DNA of 64,000 nucleotides, taken from contig JBFJYH010000007.1 of the NCBI GenBank assembly GCA_041622675.1, forward strand, positions 1-64,000. Direction: 5' to 3'. Positions 25,842-35,349 of the stretch are shown piece after piece. Position 1 is the stretch's first letter. Each line of letters begins with the position of its first letter. Made by a program: the position numbers and the translations under genes. The DNA is from Reddybacter sp041622675 (GTDB taxonomy: Bacteria > Pseudomonadota > Gammaproteobacteria > Pseudomonadales > Porticoccaceae). The notes under the pieces are model-generated. The model was not told the DNA's origin. It searched no databases and was given only the letters and a program-made list of their open reading frames with translations.

Positions 25842-26645
25842 ATGGAACCAATGGTTAACATCGCACTACGTGCGGCACGTAGCGCTGGAGATTTGATCTT
25901 CAAGGCATCTCAACGAATCGATCGCCTGCAAATTGACGAAAAGGGCCAAAATGATTTCGTCACCGATGTTGATCACATGGCTGAAAAAAACATCATAGAT
26001 CAACTGCGTAGCGCCTATCCCGATCACTGCTTTATTGGCGAGGAATCGGGCACCATCAAGGGTAGCGACAGCGACTCCCAATGGATAATCGACCCTCTTG
26101 ATGGCACCACTAATTTTATTCGCGGTATTCCTCACTACGCCGTTTCGATTGCCTTTCGTCACAAGGGGCGCATCGAACACGCCGTGATTTACGACCCGAT
26201 TAAACAAGAGGAATTTACTGCGAGTCGTGGCCGTGGAGCCCAGCTTAACGGTTCTCGAATTCGCGTCTCTGGCCTCGACCAGTCCCGCAGTGCCCTCTAT
26301 GCCACCGGCATCCCATTCAGTGGCCAGCCGTTCGAAAACATGCAACCCTACCTCAATTGCATGAACGACCTCGCCGACCAATCGTCCGGCATTCGGCGCA
26401 TGGGCGCCGCCTCTCTTGACTTAGCTTATGTCGCTGCAGGTCGCGTCGATGCCTTTTGGGAAATGTACTTACAGCCTTGGGATATCGCCGCTGGCGTTTT
26501 ACTTGTCAAAGAAGCCGGCGGTAGAGTTGCTGACTTTCAGGGTGGCGATGACTATTTAAATAACGGACACATTGTTGCCTGTACACCTCGCCTGCTAAAA
26601 CCAACCTTAAAAACAGTCGGCAAGCACCTGGGACATTTACGCTAA
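25842..26645 (+). CDS. suhB: Inositol-1-monophosphatase family protein SuhB
   Basis: Mg2+ phosphatase that also joins the rRNA antitermination complex in E. coli. 267 residues from MEPMVNIALRAARSAGDLI; a frame start 12 codons earlier lies on the promoter and is rejected. Metal motifs: GEESG (about 67), WIIDPLDGTTNFIRG (84-98) and PWDIAAGVLLVKEAGG (~210). Divergent from trmJ, a conserved pair. Confidence 0.96.
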   Translation: MEPMVNIALRAARSAGDLIFKASQRIDRLQIDEKGQNDFVTDVDHMAEKNIIDQLRSAYPDHCFIGEESGTIKGSDSDSQWIIDPLDGTTNFIRGIPHYAVSIAFRHKGRIEHAVIYDPIKQEEFTASRGRGAQLNGSRIRVSGLDQSRSALYATGIPFSGQPFENMQPYLNCMNDLADQSSGIRRMGAASLDLAYVAAGRVDAFWEMYLQPWDIAAGVLLVKEAGGRVADFQGGDDYLNNGHIVACTPRLLKPTLKTVGKHLGHLR

Positions 26646-26708
26646 GCTTTAGCTCACCCAACAACTACGCGCTGATAAAAACAGTAAAACCACCGAGCCT
26701 GCCCAGCG

Positions 26709-26737
26709 TTCAAGAGAGCGCCTAAGCCGTGTACAAT
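26709..26737 (+). promoter_or_regulatory. Probable promoter of the ubiE operon
   Basis: TTCAAG (26709-26714) and TACAAT (26732-26737) with a 17-base spacer, 24 bases ahead of the ubiE start. Confidence 0.5.
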
Positions 26738-26761
26738 ATCGACTGTTATTGAGGGGACACT

Positions 26762-27523
26762 ATGAGCTCAGAACAGGATACAGAAAAAACCACCCACTTC
26801 GGCTTTAGCGAAGTAGCCGTGGAGAAGAAAGCTGAGCGCGTCGCCGATGTTTTCCATTCGGTGGCGGCTAAATACGACATAATGAACGATCTCATGTCCG
26901 GCGGTATTCATCGGCTCTGGAAACGCACTACCATTGAACTATCCGGTGTACGCCCGGGACATACCGTGCTCGACATCGCTGGCGGCACCGGCGACCTCAG
27001 TCTCAAATTCTCACGTCTTGTTGGCGAACAGGGACGAGTTATTCTCGCTGATATCAACGGCTCCATGCTCAAGGTCGGGCGTGACCGCTTAATCGACAGT
27101 GGTGTTTTGAGTAACATCAGTTTCGCCCAAGCTGACGCACAATATCTACCTTTTGCAGACAACAGTATCGACTGCATTAGCATCGCCTTTGGCCTGCGCA
27201 ATGTCACCGATAAAGACTTAGCACTTCGCAGCATGCTGCGCGTACTCAAACCTGGCGGGCGCTTACTCGTCCTCGAATTTTCGAAGCCAAAAAACCCATT
27301 ACTGACAAAGATTTACGACACCTACTCTTTTCAAGTTTTGCCTAGGGTCGGAAAGCTTGTTGCCAACGATGCCGACAGTTATCGCTATTTGGCGGAATCC
27401 ATTCGCATGCACCCCGACCAGAAAACACTCAAAAACATGATGAACGACGCTGGTTTCAAGCACTGCCAGTACTACAATATGACAGGTGGTATTGTCGCTC
27501 TGCACCGAGGTATCAAAGGGTGA
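26762..27523 (+). CDS. ubiE: Ubiquinone/menaquinone C-methyltransferase
   Basis: SAM-dependent methylase acting on the benzoquinol ring of ubiquinone precursors. 253 residues with the SAM loop VLDIAGGTGDLSLKFS, the UbiE signature KYDIMNDLMSGGIHRLWKR and the C-terminal NLTGG-like YYNMTGGIVALHRGIK. A GAGGGG ribosome site precedes the ATG. Overlaps ubiJ by four bases. Confidence 0.98.
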   Translation: MSSEQDTEKTTHFGFSEVAVEKKAERVADVFHSVAAKYDIMNDLMSGGIHRLWKRTTIELSGVRPGHTVLDIAGGTGDLSLKFSRLVGEQGRVILADINGSMLKVGRDRLIDSGVLSNISFAQADAQYLPFADNSIDCISIAFGLRNVTDKDLALRSMLRVLKPGGRLLVLEFSKPKNPLLTKIYDTYSFQVLPRVGKLVANDADSYRYLAESIRMHPDQKTLKNMMNDAGFKHCQYYNMTGGIVALHRGIKG

Positions 27524-28110
27524 ACGACGCGACCATCGCACTGGCATGCGAAACGATTGGCAAAGCAGTCACCCGACTACTTGAGAGCGACCTTCAAGCA
27601 CCACAGAAATTTAGCGCCTTAGCGGGCAAACACTTATTGATCAACTCTACAGCACCACGTTTTACTGTGGCCCTATTATTCACCGACCATCAGCTAATCA
27701 TTTTACCGAGCGCTGAACATTCAGCACCCGCGATGCTTACCGGTACAGCGCCAGCCCTCATCCGCTTATTACTGGCCGGCAATATACAAGCGGCCGAGAA
27801 GTGTCAGGTCGATGTCAGCGATGAAGACCAACTTATCGCCACTCTCCTAAACCTGAGCCGTAATATTAACATCGACTGGGAAGCCCTACTCGCCGAGCAT
27901 ACAGGGGACATAGCAGCCCACTTTGTCGGAAAGTCTCTTCGCAAGGCTCTACAATTGCAGCAAGATATTGTCACGCGCAGCAGAGGTGGCTGGGCCACCT
28001 ATAAAGCGGACGCGAACACCACTGGCAGCGCCAACCAGCAAAAGGAGAATGGCAAGACGCAATCCCCCCTCGATTTAATTGGCGCACAATTGAAAGCTCT
28101 ACTGCCGTGA
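27520..28110 (+). CDS. ubiJ: Ubiquinone biosynthesis accessory factor UbiJ (SCP2 domain)
   Basis: 196 residues. N-terminal SCP2 lipid-binding domain (about 15-115) and a C-terminal helical part. UbiJ scaffolds the soluble Ubi complex and binds quinone intermediates. Sequence alone is weak, but its position between ubiE and ubiB, four-base overlap and size agree. Start is a GTG within the ubiE stop region. Confidence 0.88.
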   Translation: MNDATIALACETIGKAVTRLLESDLQAPQKFSALAGKHLLINSTAPRFTVALLFTDHQLIILPSAEHSAPAMLTGTAPALIRLLLAGNIQAAEKCQVDVSDEDQLIATLLNLSRNINIDWEALLAEHTGDIAAHFVGKSLRKALQLQQDIVTRSRGGWATYKADANTTGSANQQKENGKTQSPLDLIGAQLKALLP

Positions 28111-28120
28111 ACCAACTGTA

Positions 28121-29758
28121 ATGCTGCGCCTAGCCCGAGCCTTAAGAATTGCGCGTATCAGTCTGCGCTACCGCCTCGATACTTTTGTCAGTAACTCGGC
28201 GACCGGCGTTGCCGGGGGCCAATTTTCACCTTTACTGATCCGTTTTATGCTTTGGGGATTTGCTTTTTTACCTAACCCTCAAGCGCCGCGGGGAGAACGT
28301 TTGCGCCGTGCACTAGAAGAACTCGGCCCGGTTTTCGTCAAATTCGGCCAGCTTCTTTCGACCCGCCCCGATCTTGTTCCAGCCGATATTTGTCGCGAAC
28401 TCGATCAACTACAAGACAACGTGCCGCCTTTTGAATCGACTCGGTTCATTGCCATTATTGAACAGGCATTAGGTCAATCCGTCGACCAACTTTTTACAAG
28501 TTTTGACCCCTCCCCGCTGGCATCGGCATCCATTGCCCAGGTTCACGCCGCTGTACTGGAAGATGGTCGAGAAGTCATCGTCAAGGCCGTACGTCCCGAT
28601 ATTAAGATCACCATCGAGCAAGATTGCTCTTTGATGCTCAGCCTCGCTCGTCTAGTGGAAAAACACCTCGTCGACGGCAAGCGATTACGCCCGGTTGAAG
28701 TCGCCAACGACTACCGCACGACCATTATCGATGAATTAAACCTACAACGCGAAGCCGGTAATACAGCGATGCTACGCCGCAATTTCGAAGATTCGGCCTT
28801 GCTCTACATTCCTGAAATCTATTGGCCTTACACCAATAAAGATGTGCTTGTGATGGAACGTATTTACGCTACTCCTGTCACCGATATTAAAAGCTTACAG
28901 TCAGCTGGCACGGACTTTAAAGTACTCGCTGAGCGAGGCGTTGAAATTTTCTTCACTCAGGTGTTTGATCACAATTTTTTTCATGCTGACATGCACCCTG
29001 GCAATATTTTTGTCGACGCCACAACGCCACGCCTGCCAAAATATATTGCTATTGACTGCGCCATTGTTGGCAGTCTATCCGTAGAGGATCAGTACTACCT
29101 AGCCCGCAACCTACTCGCCATTTTTCGTCGTGATTACCGCCAGGTTGCCGAATTACACATCCTCGCCGGCTGGGTGAAGCCCGATGCCTCTCTCAACGAG
29201 GTAGAGTCTGCTGTACGCACTGTCTGCGAGCCAATTTTTCAACGCCCCTTAAGAGACATTTCCTGTGGCCAGCTACTCGTCAGTCTGTTTCAAATAGCCC
29301 GTCGCTTTGATGCAGAAGTTCAACCTTCACTCATTTTATTACAAAAAACCTTGCTCAACATTGAAGGGCTCGGTCGCCAGCTCTACCCCGATCTCGACCT
29401 TTGGGCGACAGCCCACCCTTTTCTCGAACGCTGGATAGTACAACGTTTCGAGCCCGGCCAGGTCTTTAAGCAGGTCAAACGACACGCCCCCGATTGGCTT
29501 GAACAATTGCCCCACCTGCCACAGCTTCTTGTCGATTCTATGGAGCAGGTTAAGCGCATCGACAAAACGCTCAACACTCGACAACATACAAGTCAACTCC
29601 AGCCACTTCGCCAACGTAACAAAGCCATAGCCGGCACCTTTTTAGTAGGCGTTGGCCTTGGTAACACCTATACGACCCTGGATAATGTGGCACAACAATC
29701 AAGCTCGCCCAGCTTATTATTAATTGCTGCTGGCGCGCTGCTATTACTGCTGTCTTAA
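28121..29758 (+). CDS. ubiB: Kinase-like ubiquinone biosynthesis protein UbiB
   Basis: Atypical kinase/ATPase of the ABC1/ADCK family needed for ubiquinone synthesis. 545 residues. Family features: the RLRRALEELGPVFVKFGQLLSTRPD segment, LASASIAQVHAAVLEDGREVIVKAVRP with the ATP lysine, HADMHPGNIF (catalytic loop) and a metal-binding aspartate in YIAIDCAIVG. C-terminal hydrophobic stretches (GTFLVGVGLGNTY, LLLIAAGALLLLL) anchor it in the membrane. 10 bases after ubiJ. Confidence 0.97.
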   Translation: MLRLARALRIARISLRYRLDTFVSNSATGVAGGQFSPLLIRFMLWGFAFLPNPQAPRGERLRRALEELGPVFVKFGQLLSTRPDLVPADICRELDQLQDNVPPFESTRFIAIIEQALGQSVDQLFTSFDPSPLASASIAQVHAAVLEDGREVIVKAVRPDIKITIEQDCSLMLSLARLVEKHLVDGKRLRPVEVANDYRTTIIDELNLQREAGNTAMLRRNFEDSALLYIPEIYWPYTNKDVLVMERIYATPVTDIKSLQSAGTDFKVLAERGVEIFFTQVFDHNFFHADMHPGNIFVDATTPRLPKYIAIDCAIVGSLSVEDQYYLARNLLAIFRRDYRQVAELHILAGWVKPDASLNEVESAVRTVCEPIFQRPLRDISCGQLLVSLFQIARRFDAEVQPSLILLQKTLLNIEGLGRQLYPDLDLWATAHPFLERWIVQRFEPGQVFKQVKRHAPDWLEQLPHLPQLLVDSMEQVKRIDKTLNTRQHTSQLQPLRQRNKAIAGTFLVGVGLGNTYTTLDNVAQQSSSPSLLLIAAGALLLLLS

Positions 29759-29820
29759 GACTGGCATAATTCGGCGCTCCCGAATCTAGCAACCCTACTC
29801 TTGAGGATGTATTCACAGTC

Positions 29821-30219
29821 ATGAGCGAATCTGCAGACAATCACTGGCTCGACCAAATCACTTGGAATGACCAGGGCCTGGTACCCGCCATCGCTCAAGA
29901 TCAAAGCAGCCATGAAATTTTGATGGTTGCCTGGATGAATCGTGAAGCACTCAGTTTAACGGCTATCGAAGGCCGTGCCGTCTACTGGTCGCGTTCACGT
30001 AGCAAACTGTGGCGCAAAGGTGAAGAATCTGGGCATATACAAGATGTGAGCGAAATACGCCTCGATTGTGATAACGATGTCATCATCCTAAAAGTAGAGC
30101 AGCGCGGTGGTATTGCCTGCCATACGGGGCGGCGTAGCTGTTTTTTCAAAATACTCAAAGACTCGACATGGCAAGCCGTTGAACCCGTGATCAAAGATCC
30201 CAAAGCCATCTACAGCTAG
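29821..30219 (+). CDS. hisI: Phosphoribosyl-AMP cyclohydrolase
   Basis: Third step of histidine synthesis, opening the adenine ring of PR-AMP. 132 residues; motifs ILMVAWMNREAL, AVYWSRSRSKLWRKGEESGHIQ and the zinc ligands in LDCDNDVIILKVEQRGGIACHTGRRSCFF. Stand-alone HisI, not fused to HisE, as in Pseudomonas. Ribosome site is weak. Confidence 0.97.
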   Translation: MSESADNHWLDQITWNDQGLVPAIAQDQSSHEILMVAWMNREALSLTAIEGRAVYWSRSRSKLWRKGEESGHIQDVSEIRLDCDNDVIILKVEQRGGIACHTGRRSCFFKILKDSTWQAVEPVIKDPKAIYS

Positions 30220-30249
30220 TAGACACAAAAGCACTACTAAGAGAACGCC

Positions 30250-30582
30250 ATGACCAGTATTTTACATCAACTTGACACTATCCTTGCTGCACGTAAAAGT
30301 GCTGACGCCGACAACTCCTATGTCGCTAGCCTGCATCGTGAAGGGCTAAATAAAATTCTCGAGAAAGTGGGTGAAGAGTGCACCGAAACCTTGATTGCCG
30401 CCAAAGATGCCGAACACAGCAGCGATAATAAAGATTTGATAGCAGAAACTGCCGATCTATGGTTTCACTCGCTGGTAATGCTCTCTCACTTGGGCGAAAA
30501 TGCCGACTCAGTTTTGGCAGAGCTTGCACGCCGTTTCGAGATTTCTGGACTCGACGAAAAAGCTAGCCGCAAAAATTCTTAG
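30250..30582 (+). CDS. hisE: Phosphoribosyl-ATP pyrophosphatase
   Basis: Second step of histidine synthesis. 110 residues of the MazG-like all-helical fold with YVASLHREGLNKILEKVGEECTETLIAAKD and the acidic DLIAETADLWFHSLVML, which bind Mg2+. Pairs with hisI 30 bases upstream. The two genes bridge the ubi and tat genes, a conserved arrangement. Confidence 0.96.
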   Translation: MTSILHQLDTILAARKSADADNSYVASLHREGLNKILEKVGEECTETLIAAKDAEHSSDNKDLIAETADLWFHSLVMLSHLGENADSVLAELARRFEISGLDEKASRKNS

Positions 30583-30583
30583 C

Positions 30584-30608
30584 CCGTACTTCATAATAAG
30601 AAGTACGG
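30584..30608 (+). terminator. Hairpin between hisE and tatA
   Basis: CCGTACTTC (30584-30592) and GAAGTACGG (30600-30608) pair perfectly over 9 bases with a 7-base loop, directly after the hisE stop. The following CAATTTGAAAAA has no real U-tract, so it is more likely a partial terminator or mRNA-processing stem that separates hisE from tat messages. Confidence 0.4.
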
Positions 30609-30637
30609 CAATTTGAAAAATAACGAATGAGGTAGGT

Positions 30638-30898
30638 ATGGGACTCGGTGGAATTAGTATTTGGCAATTGTTAATTATACTGGCAATCGTTGTATTGATT
30701 TTTGGCACAAAGCGCCTCAAAGGCATGGGCACGGACCTCGGTGGCGCCCTCAAAGGTTTCAAAGATGCTGTCGCCACAGATGACGATGCTGAAAAAGAGA
30801 AAAATCTAGAAGCTGATACAACCGCAGATGCCAGTAATAACACAGTGAATAAAGAAAAAGCTGAAGCGACAAGCGACAACTCTGACAAAAGCGCCTGA
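30638..30898 (+). CDS. tatA: Twin-arginine translocase subunit TatA
   Basis: 86 residues: one N-terminal membrane helix (ISIWQLLIILAIVVLIFGTKRLKGMG), then the amphipathic helix with DLGGALKGFKDAV and a charged tail. TatA oligomers form the transport path for folded proteins. First of tatABC. Confidence 0.97.
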   Translation: MGLGGISIWQLLIILAIVVLIFGTKRLKGMGTDLGGALKGFKDAVATDDDAEKEKNLEADTTADASNNTVNKEKAEATSDNSDKSA

Positions 30899-30946
30899 TA
30901 CACCACGGCACACTGAACAACACTGTTTAAATCTGGATCCGACCAC

Positions 30947-31471
30947 ATGTTCGATATTGGTTTTACTGAAATAATACTTATTGCCGTGGTCGGTCTGATT
31001 GTTATTGGGCCAAAAAGGCTACCTGAAACTGTTCGCTTTCTCGGCTACTGGCTCGGCAAACTACGTCGCTCAGTACAAGGAGCCCGAGAGGACATGGAAC
31101 GCGAATTCGGGCTCGATGAAATACGCCGAGAGCTTTACAACGAAGAGTTATTAGGCCGTATGGAGAAGGAGCGCAAGCAAGTAGAACGAAGTTTAGGCTC
31201 TCCTTCCATCACGGATGAGGCTACACCAGCCAGCCTAAAGATCCCTAACGAAGAAGATTTTATTGACGAAGGGCCTGACGAAACCCTGCCCTCTGACGCT
31301 CAACCTTCTGATACACCATCATCCGACGCACACCCAGTTAGCGAGCCCTCCAAAGGGCAGCAAGGCACCCGCACACCAATTTCCGACTCCAATGACAATA
31401 CGACGACCGCTTCAAGCCCGTCTTCAAGTAGTGTCACAATTCCAAAAACACCCGCCGACAAAGCCCTGTAG
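30947..31471 (+). CDS. tatB: Twin-arginine translocase subunit TatB
   Basis: 174 residues beginning MFDIGFTEIILIAVVGLIVIGPKRLPE, typical of TatB, then the amphipathic helix and a long acidic, proline/serine-rich tail that is likely disordered. It binds signal peptides with TatC. Lies between tatA and tatC. Confidence 0.96.
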   Translation: MFDIGFTEIILIAVVGLIVIGPKRLPETVRFLGYWLGKLRRSVQGAREDMEREFGLDEIRRELYNEELLGRMEKERKQVERSLGSPSITDEATPASLKIPNEEDFIDEGPDETLPSDAQPSDTPSSDAHPVSEPSKGQQGTRTPISDSNDNTTTASSPSSSSVTIPKTPADKAL

Positions 31472-31492
31472 ACGGCGCCAACAAGACAGCTT

Positions 31493-32290
31493 ATGCCAAA
31501 CGAGTCAACGCAAGACCCAGAGAAGAACGAGGAAAACACATCCAGTAACGCCCAGCCCATGGTCACTCACCTTATCGAGCTGCGCGATCGCTTACTTCGC
31601 ACTATCGTTATCGTGCTTCTACTATTTGTCGCGATGTTTCCCTTTGCCAATGAAATTTATGGTTTTGTTTCAGAGCCCTTGCGTGCATATTTACCCGAAA
31701 ACTCGACCATGATTGCCACCCAGGTCGCCTCTCCATTTCTGACCCCGTTTAAGCTAACCATGGTACTGTCAGTTTTTGCGGCAATGCCTTTTATCCTTTA
31801 TCAAACGTGGGCCTTTATCGCCCCGGGGCTGTATAAAAAAGAACGTTTTATCGTCCTGCCTTTATTTAGCTCTAGTGTACTGCTTTTTTACGCGGGAATG
31901 GCTTTTGCCTATTTTGTTGTATTTCCGCTTATCTTTGGGTTTTTCACCAGCGTTGGCCCAGAAAATGTCACTGTGATGACTGATATATCAAGCTATCTGG
32001 ATTTTGTTCTCAAGCTATTCTTTGCATTTGGCATCGCCTTTGAAATCCCCATCGCTACCTTTATTTTAATCTGGACAGGAATGATCACCCCGTCCAAACT
32101 TGCTGGCAAACGCCCCTACGTACTTGTTGGTTGCTTTATTCTAGGCATGTTATTGACTCCCCCCGACGTCATCTCCCAATCCTTGCTTGCCGTACCGATG
32201 TGGTTACTGTTTGAGATTGGCATACTCTTTGGCCGGCTCGTTCATCGCCCATCACCGGAAGAGGATCCTCATGAAGAATCCTCATCATAA
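31493..32290 (+). CDS. tatC: Twin-arginine translocase subunit TatC
   Basis: 265 residues with six membrane helices, HLIELRDRLLRTIVIVLLLF at the start and the conserved ALPFILYQ-like AAMPFILYQTWAFIAPGLYKKER segment. Receptor for twin-arginine signal peptides. Its stop overlaps the mutS start (TAATG), so mutS is probably read with it. Confidence 0.97.
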   Translation: MPNESTQDPEKNEENTSSNAQPMVTHLIELRDRLLRTIVIVLLLFVAMFPFANEIYGFVSEPLRAYLPENSTMIATQVASPFLTPFKLTMVLSVFAAMPFILYQTWAFIAPGLYKKERFIVLPLFSSSVLLFYAGMAFAYFVVFPLIFGFFTSVGPENVTVMTDISSYLDFVLKLFFAFGIAFEIPIATFILIWTGMITPSKLAGKRPYVLVGCFILGMLLTPPDVISQSLLAVPMWLLFEIGILFGRLVHRPSPEEDPHEESSS

Positions 32291-34899
32291 TGTCTCGGAC
32301 ATCAAATAGCCGGGCAACGAGTCAAAAAGGCTCAGAGAAGAGCCCACACACCCCAATGATGCAGCAGTTCATGCGCATCAAAGCCCAGTACCCCGATACT
32401 TTATTGTTTTACAGGATGGGCGATTTTTACGAGCTCTTTTTTGATGACGCTAAAAAAGTAGCGCAATTGCTTGATATCACCCTAACTTCTCGAGGAAAGT
32501 CAGCCGGGCAACCCATTCCCATGGCAGGTCTACCTTACCACGCCGCCGATAATTACCTCGCTCGTCTTGTCAAACTCGGAGAGTCTGTCGCCATTTGTGA
32601 ACAGGTCGGCGACCCCGCTACGAGCAAGGGACCCGTTGAAAGGCAAGTTGTGCGTATCGTGACACCAGGCACCATTACCGACGAAGCCTTGTTACAAGAC
32701 AACCGTGAGAACTTACTCGTTGCCGTCAGTTCAAGCGATAGTCGCTTTGGAATAGCCAGTCTCGATATCGGCAGCGGGCGTTTCCAGGTACTGGAAGTCG
32801 CAGGGCAAGACGCATTGCTCGGTGAGCTGCAACGCTTAAACCCGGCCGAGTTACTGGTTAGCGAAGAGCTCGCGGAAAGCGGATTGGTTAATAATTTCCA
32901 AGGACTACGCCGCCAACCCCCCTGGGAGTTCGACCTCGAAACGGCTCACACAAACCTCTGTGAGCAATTTTCAACTCGGGACTTATCGGGCTTTGGCTGC
33001 GAGCAACTCGATCTTGCATTAAGAGCTGCAGGCTGCCTCTTTAATTACGCCAAAGAAACCCAGCGCACAGCCATGCCCCATGTGCGCAGCATTCAACATG
33101 AAAACCGCGATGAAAGCGTTATCCTAGATGCCGCGACACGACGCAACCTTGAAATAGACACCAACCCCAGCGGTGGTCGAGAGAATACTTTGCTGGCAGT
33201 AATGGATAACACCGCCACTGCAATGGGTAGCAGACTGTTACAACGCTGGCTCAATAGGCCCTTGCGCGAGCTCAAAAGTTTACAAGCGCGGCAACAGGCA
33301 ATACTTGAGTTACAGACCGACTACCACTATGAAGCTAGCGCTGACACTTTAAAGAATATTGGTGATATCGAACGCATTCTCGCCCGTATCGCACTCCGCT
33401 CGGCGCGGCCCCGGGATCTTGCTCGGTTGCGAGACTCCCTATCAGTGCTTCCCGAGCTGCACAAATCTCTCGGCACTTGTTCCGCCCCGCTGTTAACACT
33501 GCTCGGCACTCAAATAGCCACCTTCCCCGACCTCGTGTCGTTGCTCAATAAAGCCATCATCGAAAATCCCCCAGTCGTGATTCGGGAAGGTGGTGTAATT
33601 GCCGAAGGCTTTGACGATGAACTAGATGAACTGCGCGCCATTAGTACTAACGCAGGAGATTACCTGATAGCGTTAGAAAAAAGAGAACGCGAAGCCAGCG
33701 GTATCGCCACCTTAAAAGTGGGCTACAACCGCGTACACGGCTACTTTATTGAAATTAGTAAAGGTCAAGCTGCGCAGGTGCCTACCCACTATATTCGTCG
33801 CCAAACGCTGAAAAATGCGGAGCGTTACATAACCCCCGAACTTAAAGGCTACGAAGACAAAGCCCTCAGTGCAAAAAGCCGCGCACTGGCACGAGAAAAA
33901 ATCCTCTACGAGAGTTTGATCGACAGACTCAATATCGAACTGGCACCACTGCAGCAAAGTGCGGGCGCTATCGCAGAACTAGATGTACTGGTTAACCTTG
34001 CTGAACGCGCCGAAACCCTCGATTTATCCCCCGCTCAACTTTGCGAAGAGCCCGGGATTAAGTTCTCCAACGGCCGCCATCTCGTTATCGAACAAGTGCT
34101 CGACAAGCCCTTCGTCGCAAACGACTTAAACTTCAATCCGCAGCGTCAAATGCTCATTATTACAGGTCCGAATATGGGGGGCAAATCAACCTATATGCGC
34201 CAAGCTGCCTTGATAGTGTTACTCGCCCATATCGGCAGTCATGTACCTGCTACAGCTGCACGCATTGGCATGGTTGATAGAATTTTCACCCGTATAGGCT
34301 CGTCTGATGATCTCGCCGGCGGACGCTCAACCTTTATGGTGGAAATGACGGAAACCGCTAACATTCTCCACAATGCCACGGAGAAAAGTCTGGTGTTGGT
34401 GGATGAGATTGGCCGCGGCACCAGCACTTTTGACGGTTTATCACTAGCGTGGGCTTGCGCCGTTCACTTGGCCGAAACGGTGCGCGCTTTTTGCTTGTTC
34501 GCCACCCACTATTTCGAACTCACTACACTGGCAGACACTGCCGACAATGTAGAAAACGTGCATCTCGATGCCTCTGAGTACAATGATGATATCGTTTTCC
34601 TGCACCGTGTTCAAAACGGCCCAGCAAGCCAAAGCTACGGGATACAGGTCGCTCGCCTAGCGGGTTTACCAGTTGAGGTAATCAACAGCGCTCGCTTGGA
34701 GCTTCATCGTTTGGAAAACCCGTCCAAACCCACCAACAAAAATGATACCTCACTAGCACCGTTACAAAGTGATTTATTCAGTCCAGCAACGGACACCCGG
34801 CTCTTCGATGCACTCAGTGAACTCCAGCCCGACGACCTGTCACCCCGGGCGGCCCTTGATGCGCTTTATAACTTAAAGCTATTAATTAAGGAGAAATAG
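32290..34899 (+). CDS. mutS: DNA mismatch repair ATPase MutS
   Basis: Recognises mismatches. 869 residues: the mismatch-binding Phe-x-Glu region in MGDFYELFFDDAKK, connector, lever and clamp domains, the Walker A GPNMGGKST (about residue 625) with DEIGRGTSTFDG, and the C-terminal helix-turn-helix. Starts inside the tatC stop, then is followed by fdxA and rpoS as in Pseudomonas; the tatC-mutS junction is a less common join. Confidence 0.98.
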   Translation: MSRTSNSRATSQKGSEKSPHTPMMQQFMRIKAQYPDTLLFYRMGDFYELFFDDAKKVAQLLDITLTSRGKSAGQPIPMAGLPYHAADNYLARLVKLGESVAICEQVGDPATSKGPVERQVVRIVTPGTITDEALLQDNRENLLVAVSSSDSRFGIASLDIGSGRFQVLEVAGQDALLGELQRLNPAELLVSEELAESGLVNNFQGLRRQPPWEFDLETAHTNLCEQFSTRDLSGFGCEQLDLALRAAGCLFNYAKETQRTAMPHVRSIQHENRDESVILDAATRRNLEIDTNPSGGRENTLLAVMDNTATAMGSRLLQRWLNRPLRELKSLQARQQAILELQTDYHYEASADTLKNIGDIERILARIALRSARPRDLARLRDSLSVLPELHKSLGTCSAPLLTLLGTQIATFPDLVSLLNKAIIENPPVVIREGGVIAEGFDDELDELRAISTNAGDYLIALEKREREASGIATLKVGYNRVHGYFIEISKGQAAQVPTHYIRRQTLKNAERYITPELKGYEDKALSAKSRALAREKILYESLIDRLNIELAPLQQSAGAIAELDVLVNLAERAETLDLSPAQLCEEPGIKFSNGRHLVIEQVLDKPFVANDLNFNPQRQMLIITGPNMGGKSTYMRQAALIVLLAHIGSHVPATAARIGMVDRIFTRIGSSDDLAGGRSTFMVEMTETANILHNATEKSLVLVDEIGRGTSTFDGLSLAWACAVHLAETVRAFCLFATHYFELTTLADTADNVENVHLDASEYNDDIVFLHRVQNGPASQSYGIQVARLAGLPVEVINSARLELHRLENPSKPTNKNDTSLAPLQSDLFSPATDTRLFDALSELQPDDLSPRAALDALYNLKLLIKEK

Positions 34900-34935
34900 G
34901 CTTGGCTCAAACTGCAATCAGGCTCTTCTTTCAGC

Positions 34936-34941
34936 TATAAT
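34936..34941 (+). promoter_or_regulatory. Candidate -10 of fdxA
   Basis: TATAAT, 41 bases ahead of the fdxA ATG; the -35 is poorly matched. Confidence 0.4.
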
Positions 34942-34982
34942 CCGCCGCCTTTCATACTTAAGCTCGATCGGGAGACTGCAAA

Positions 34983-35306
34983 ATGACATTCATCGTCGGT
35001 GAAAACTGCATTAAATGTAAATACACAGATTGCGTGGAAGTCTGTCCTGTCGATTGCTTTTATGAGGGACCTAACTTTCTAGTGATTCACCCAGACGAAT
35101 GTATTGACTGTGCACTGTGTGAACCCGAGTGCCCCGCCGAAGCTATTTTTGCTGAAGACGAAATTCCCGAAGGCCAAGAGGTTTTTTTAGAGCTCAATAC
35201 TGAACTCGCCGACGTCTGGCCCAACATCACTATTAAGAAAGACCCTCCTGCCGATGCAGAAGAATGGGATGGCAAAAATGGCAAGTTAGAACTACTTGAA
35301 CGATAA
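34983..35306 (+). CDS. fdxA: 7Fe ferredoxin FdxA
   Basis: 107 residues with nine cysteines at 9, 12, 17, 21, 25, 40, 43, 46 and 50. The pattern CxxC/K...CVEVCPVDCF and CIDCALCEPECP holds one [3Fe-4S] and one [4Fe-4S] cluster, as in Azotobacter/Pseudomonas FdxA. The ribosome site GGGAG is clear. Converges on rpoS; fdxA between mutS and rpoS is conserved. Electron partner unknown. Confidence 0.96.
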   Translation: MTFIVGENCIKCKYTDCVEVCPVDCFYEGPNFLVIHPDECIDCALCEPECPAEAIFAEDEIPEGQEVFLELNTELADVWPNITIKKDPPADAEEWDGKNGKLELLER

Positions 35307-35349
35307 TCTACTTTGACGTGCCAGTTGGTTCTAGAGACATACTGGCCAC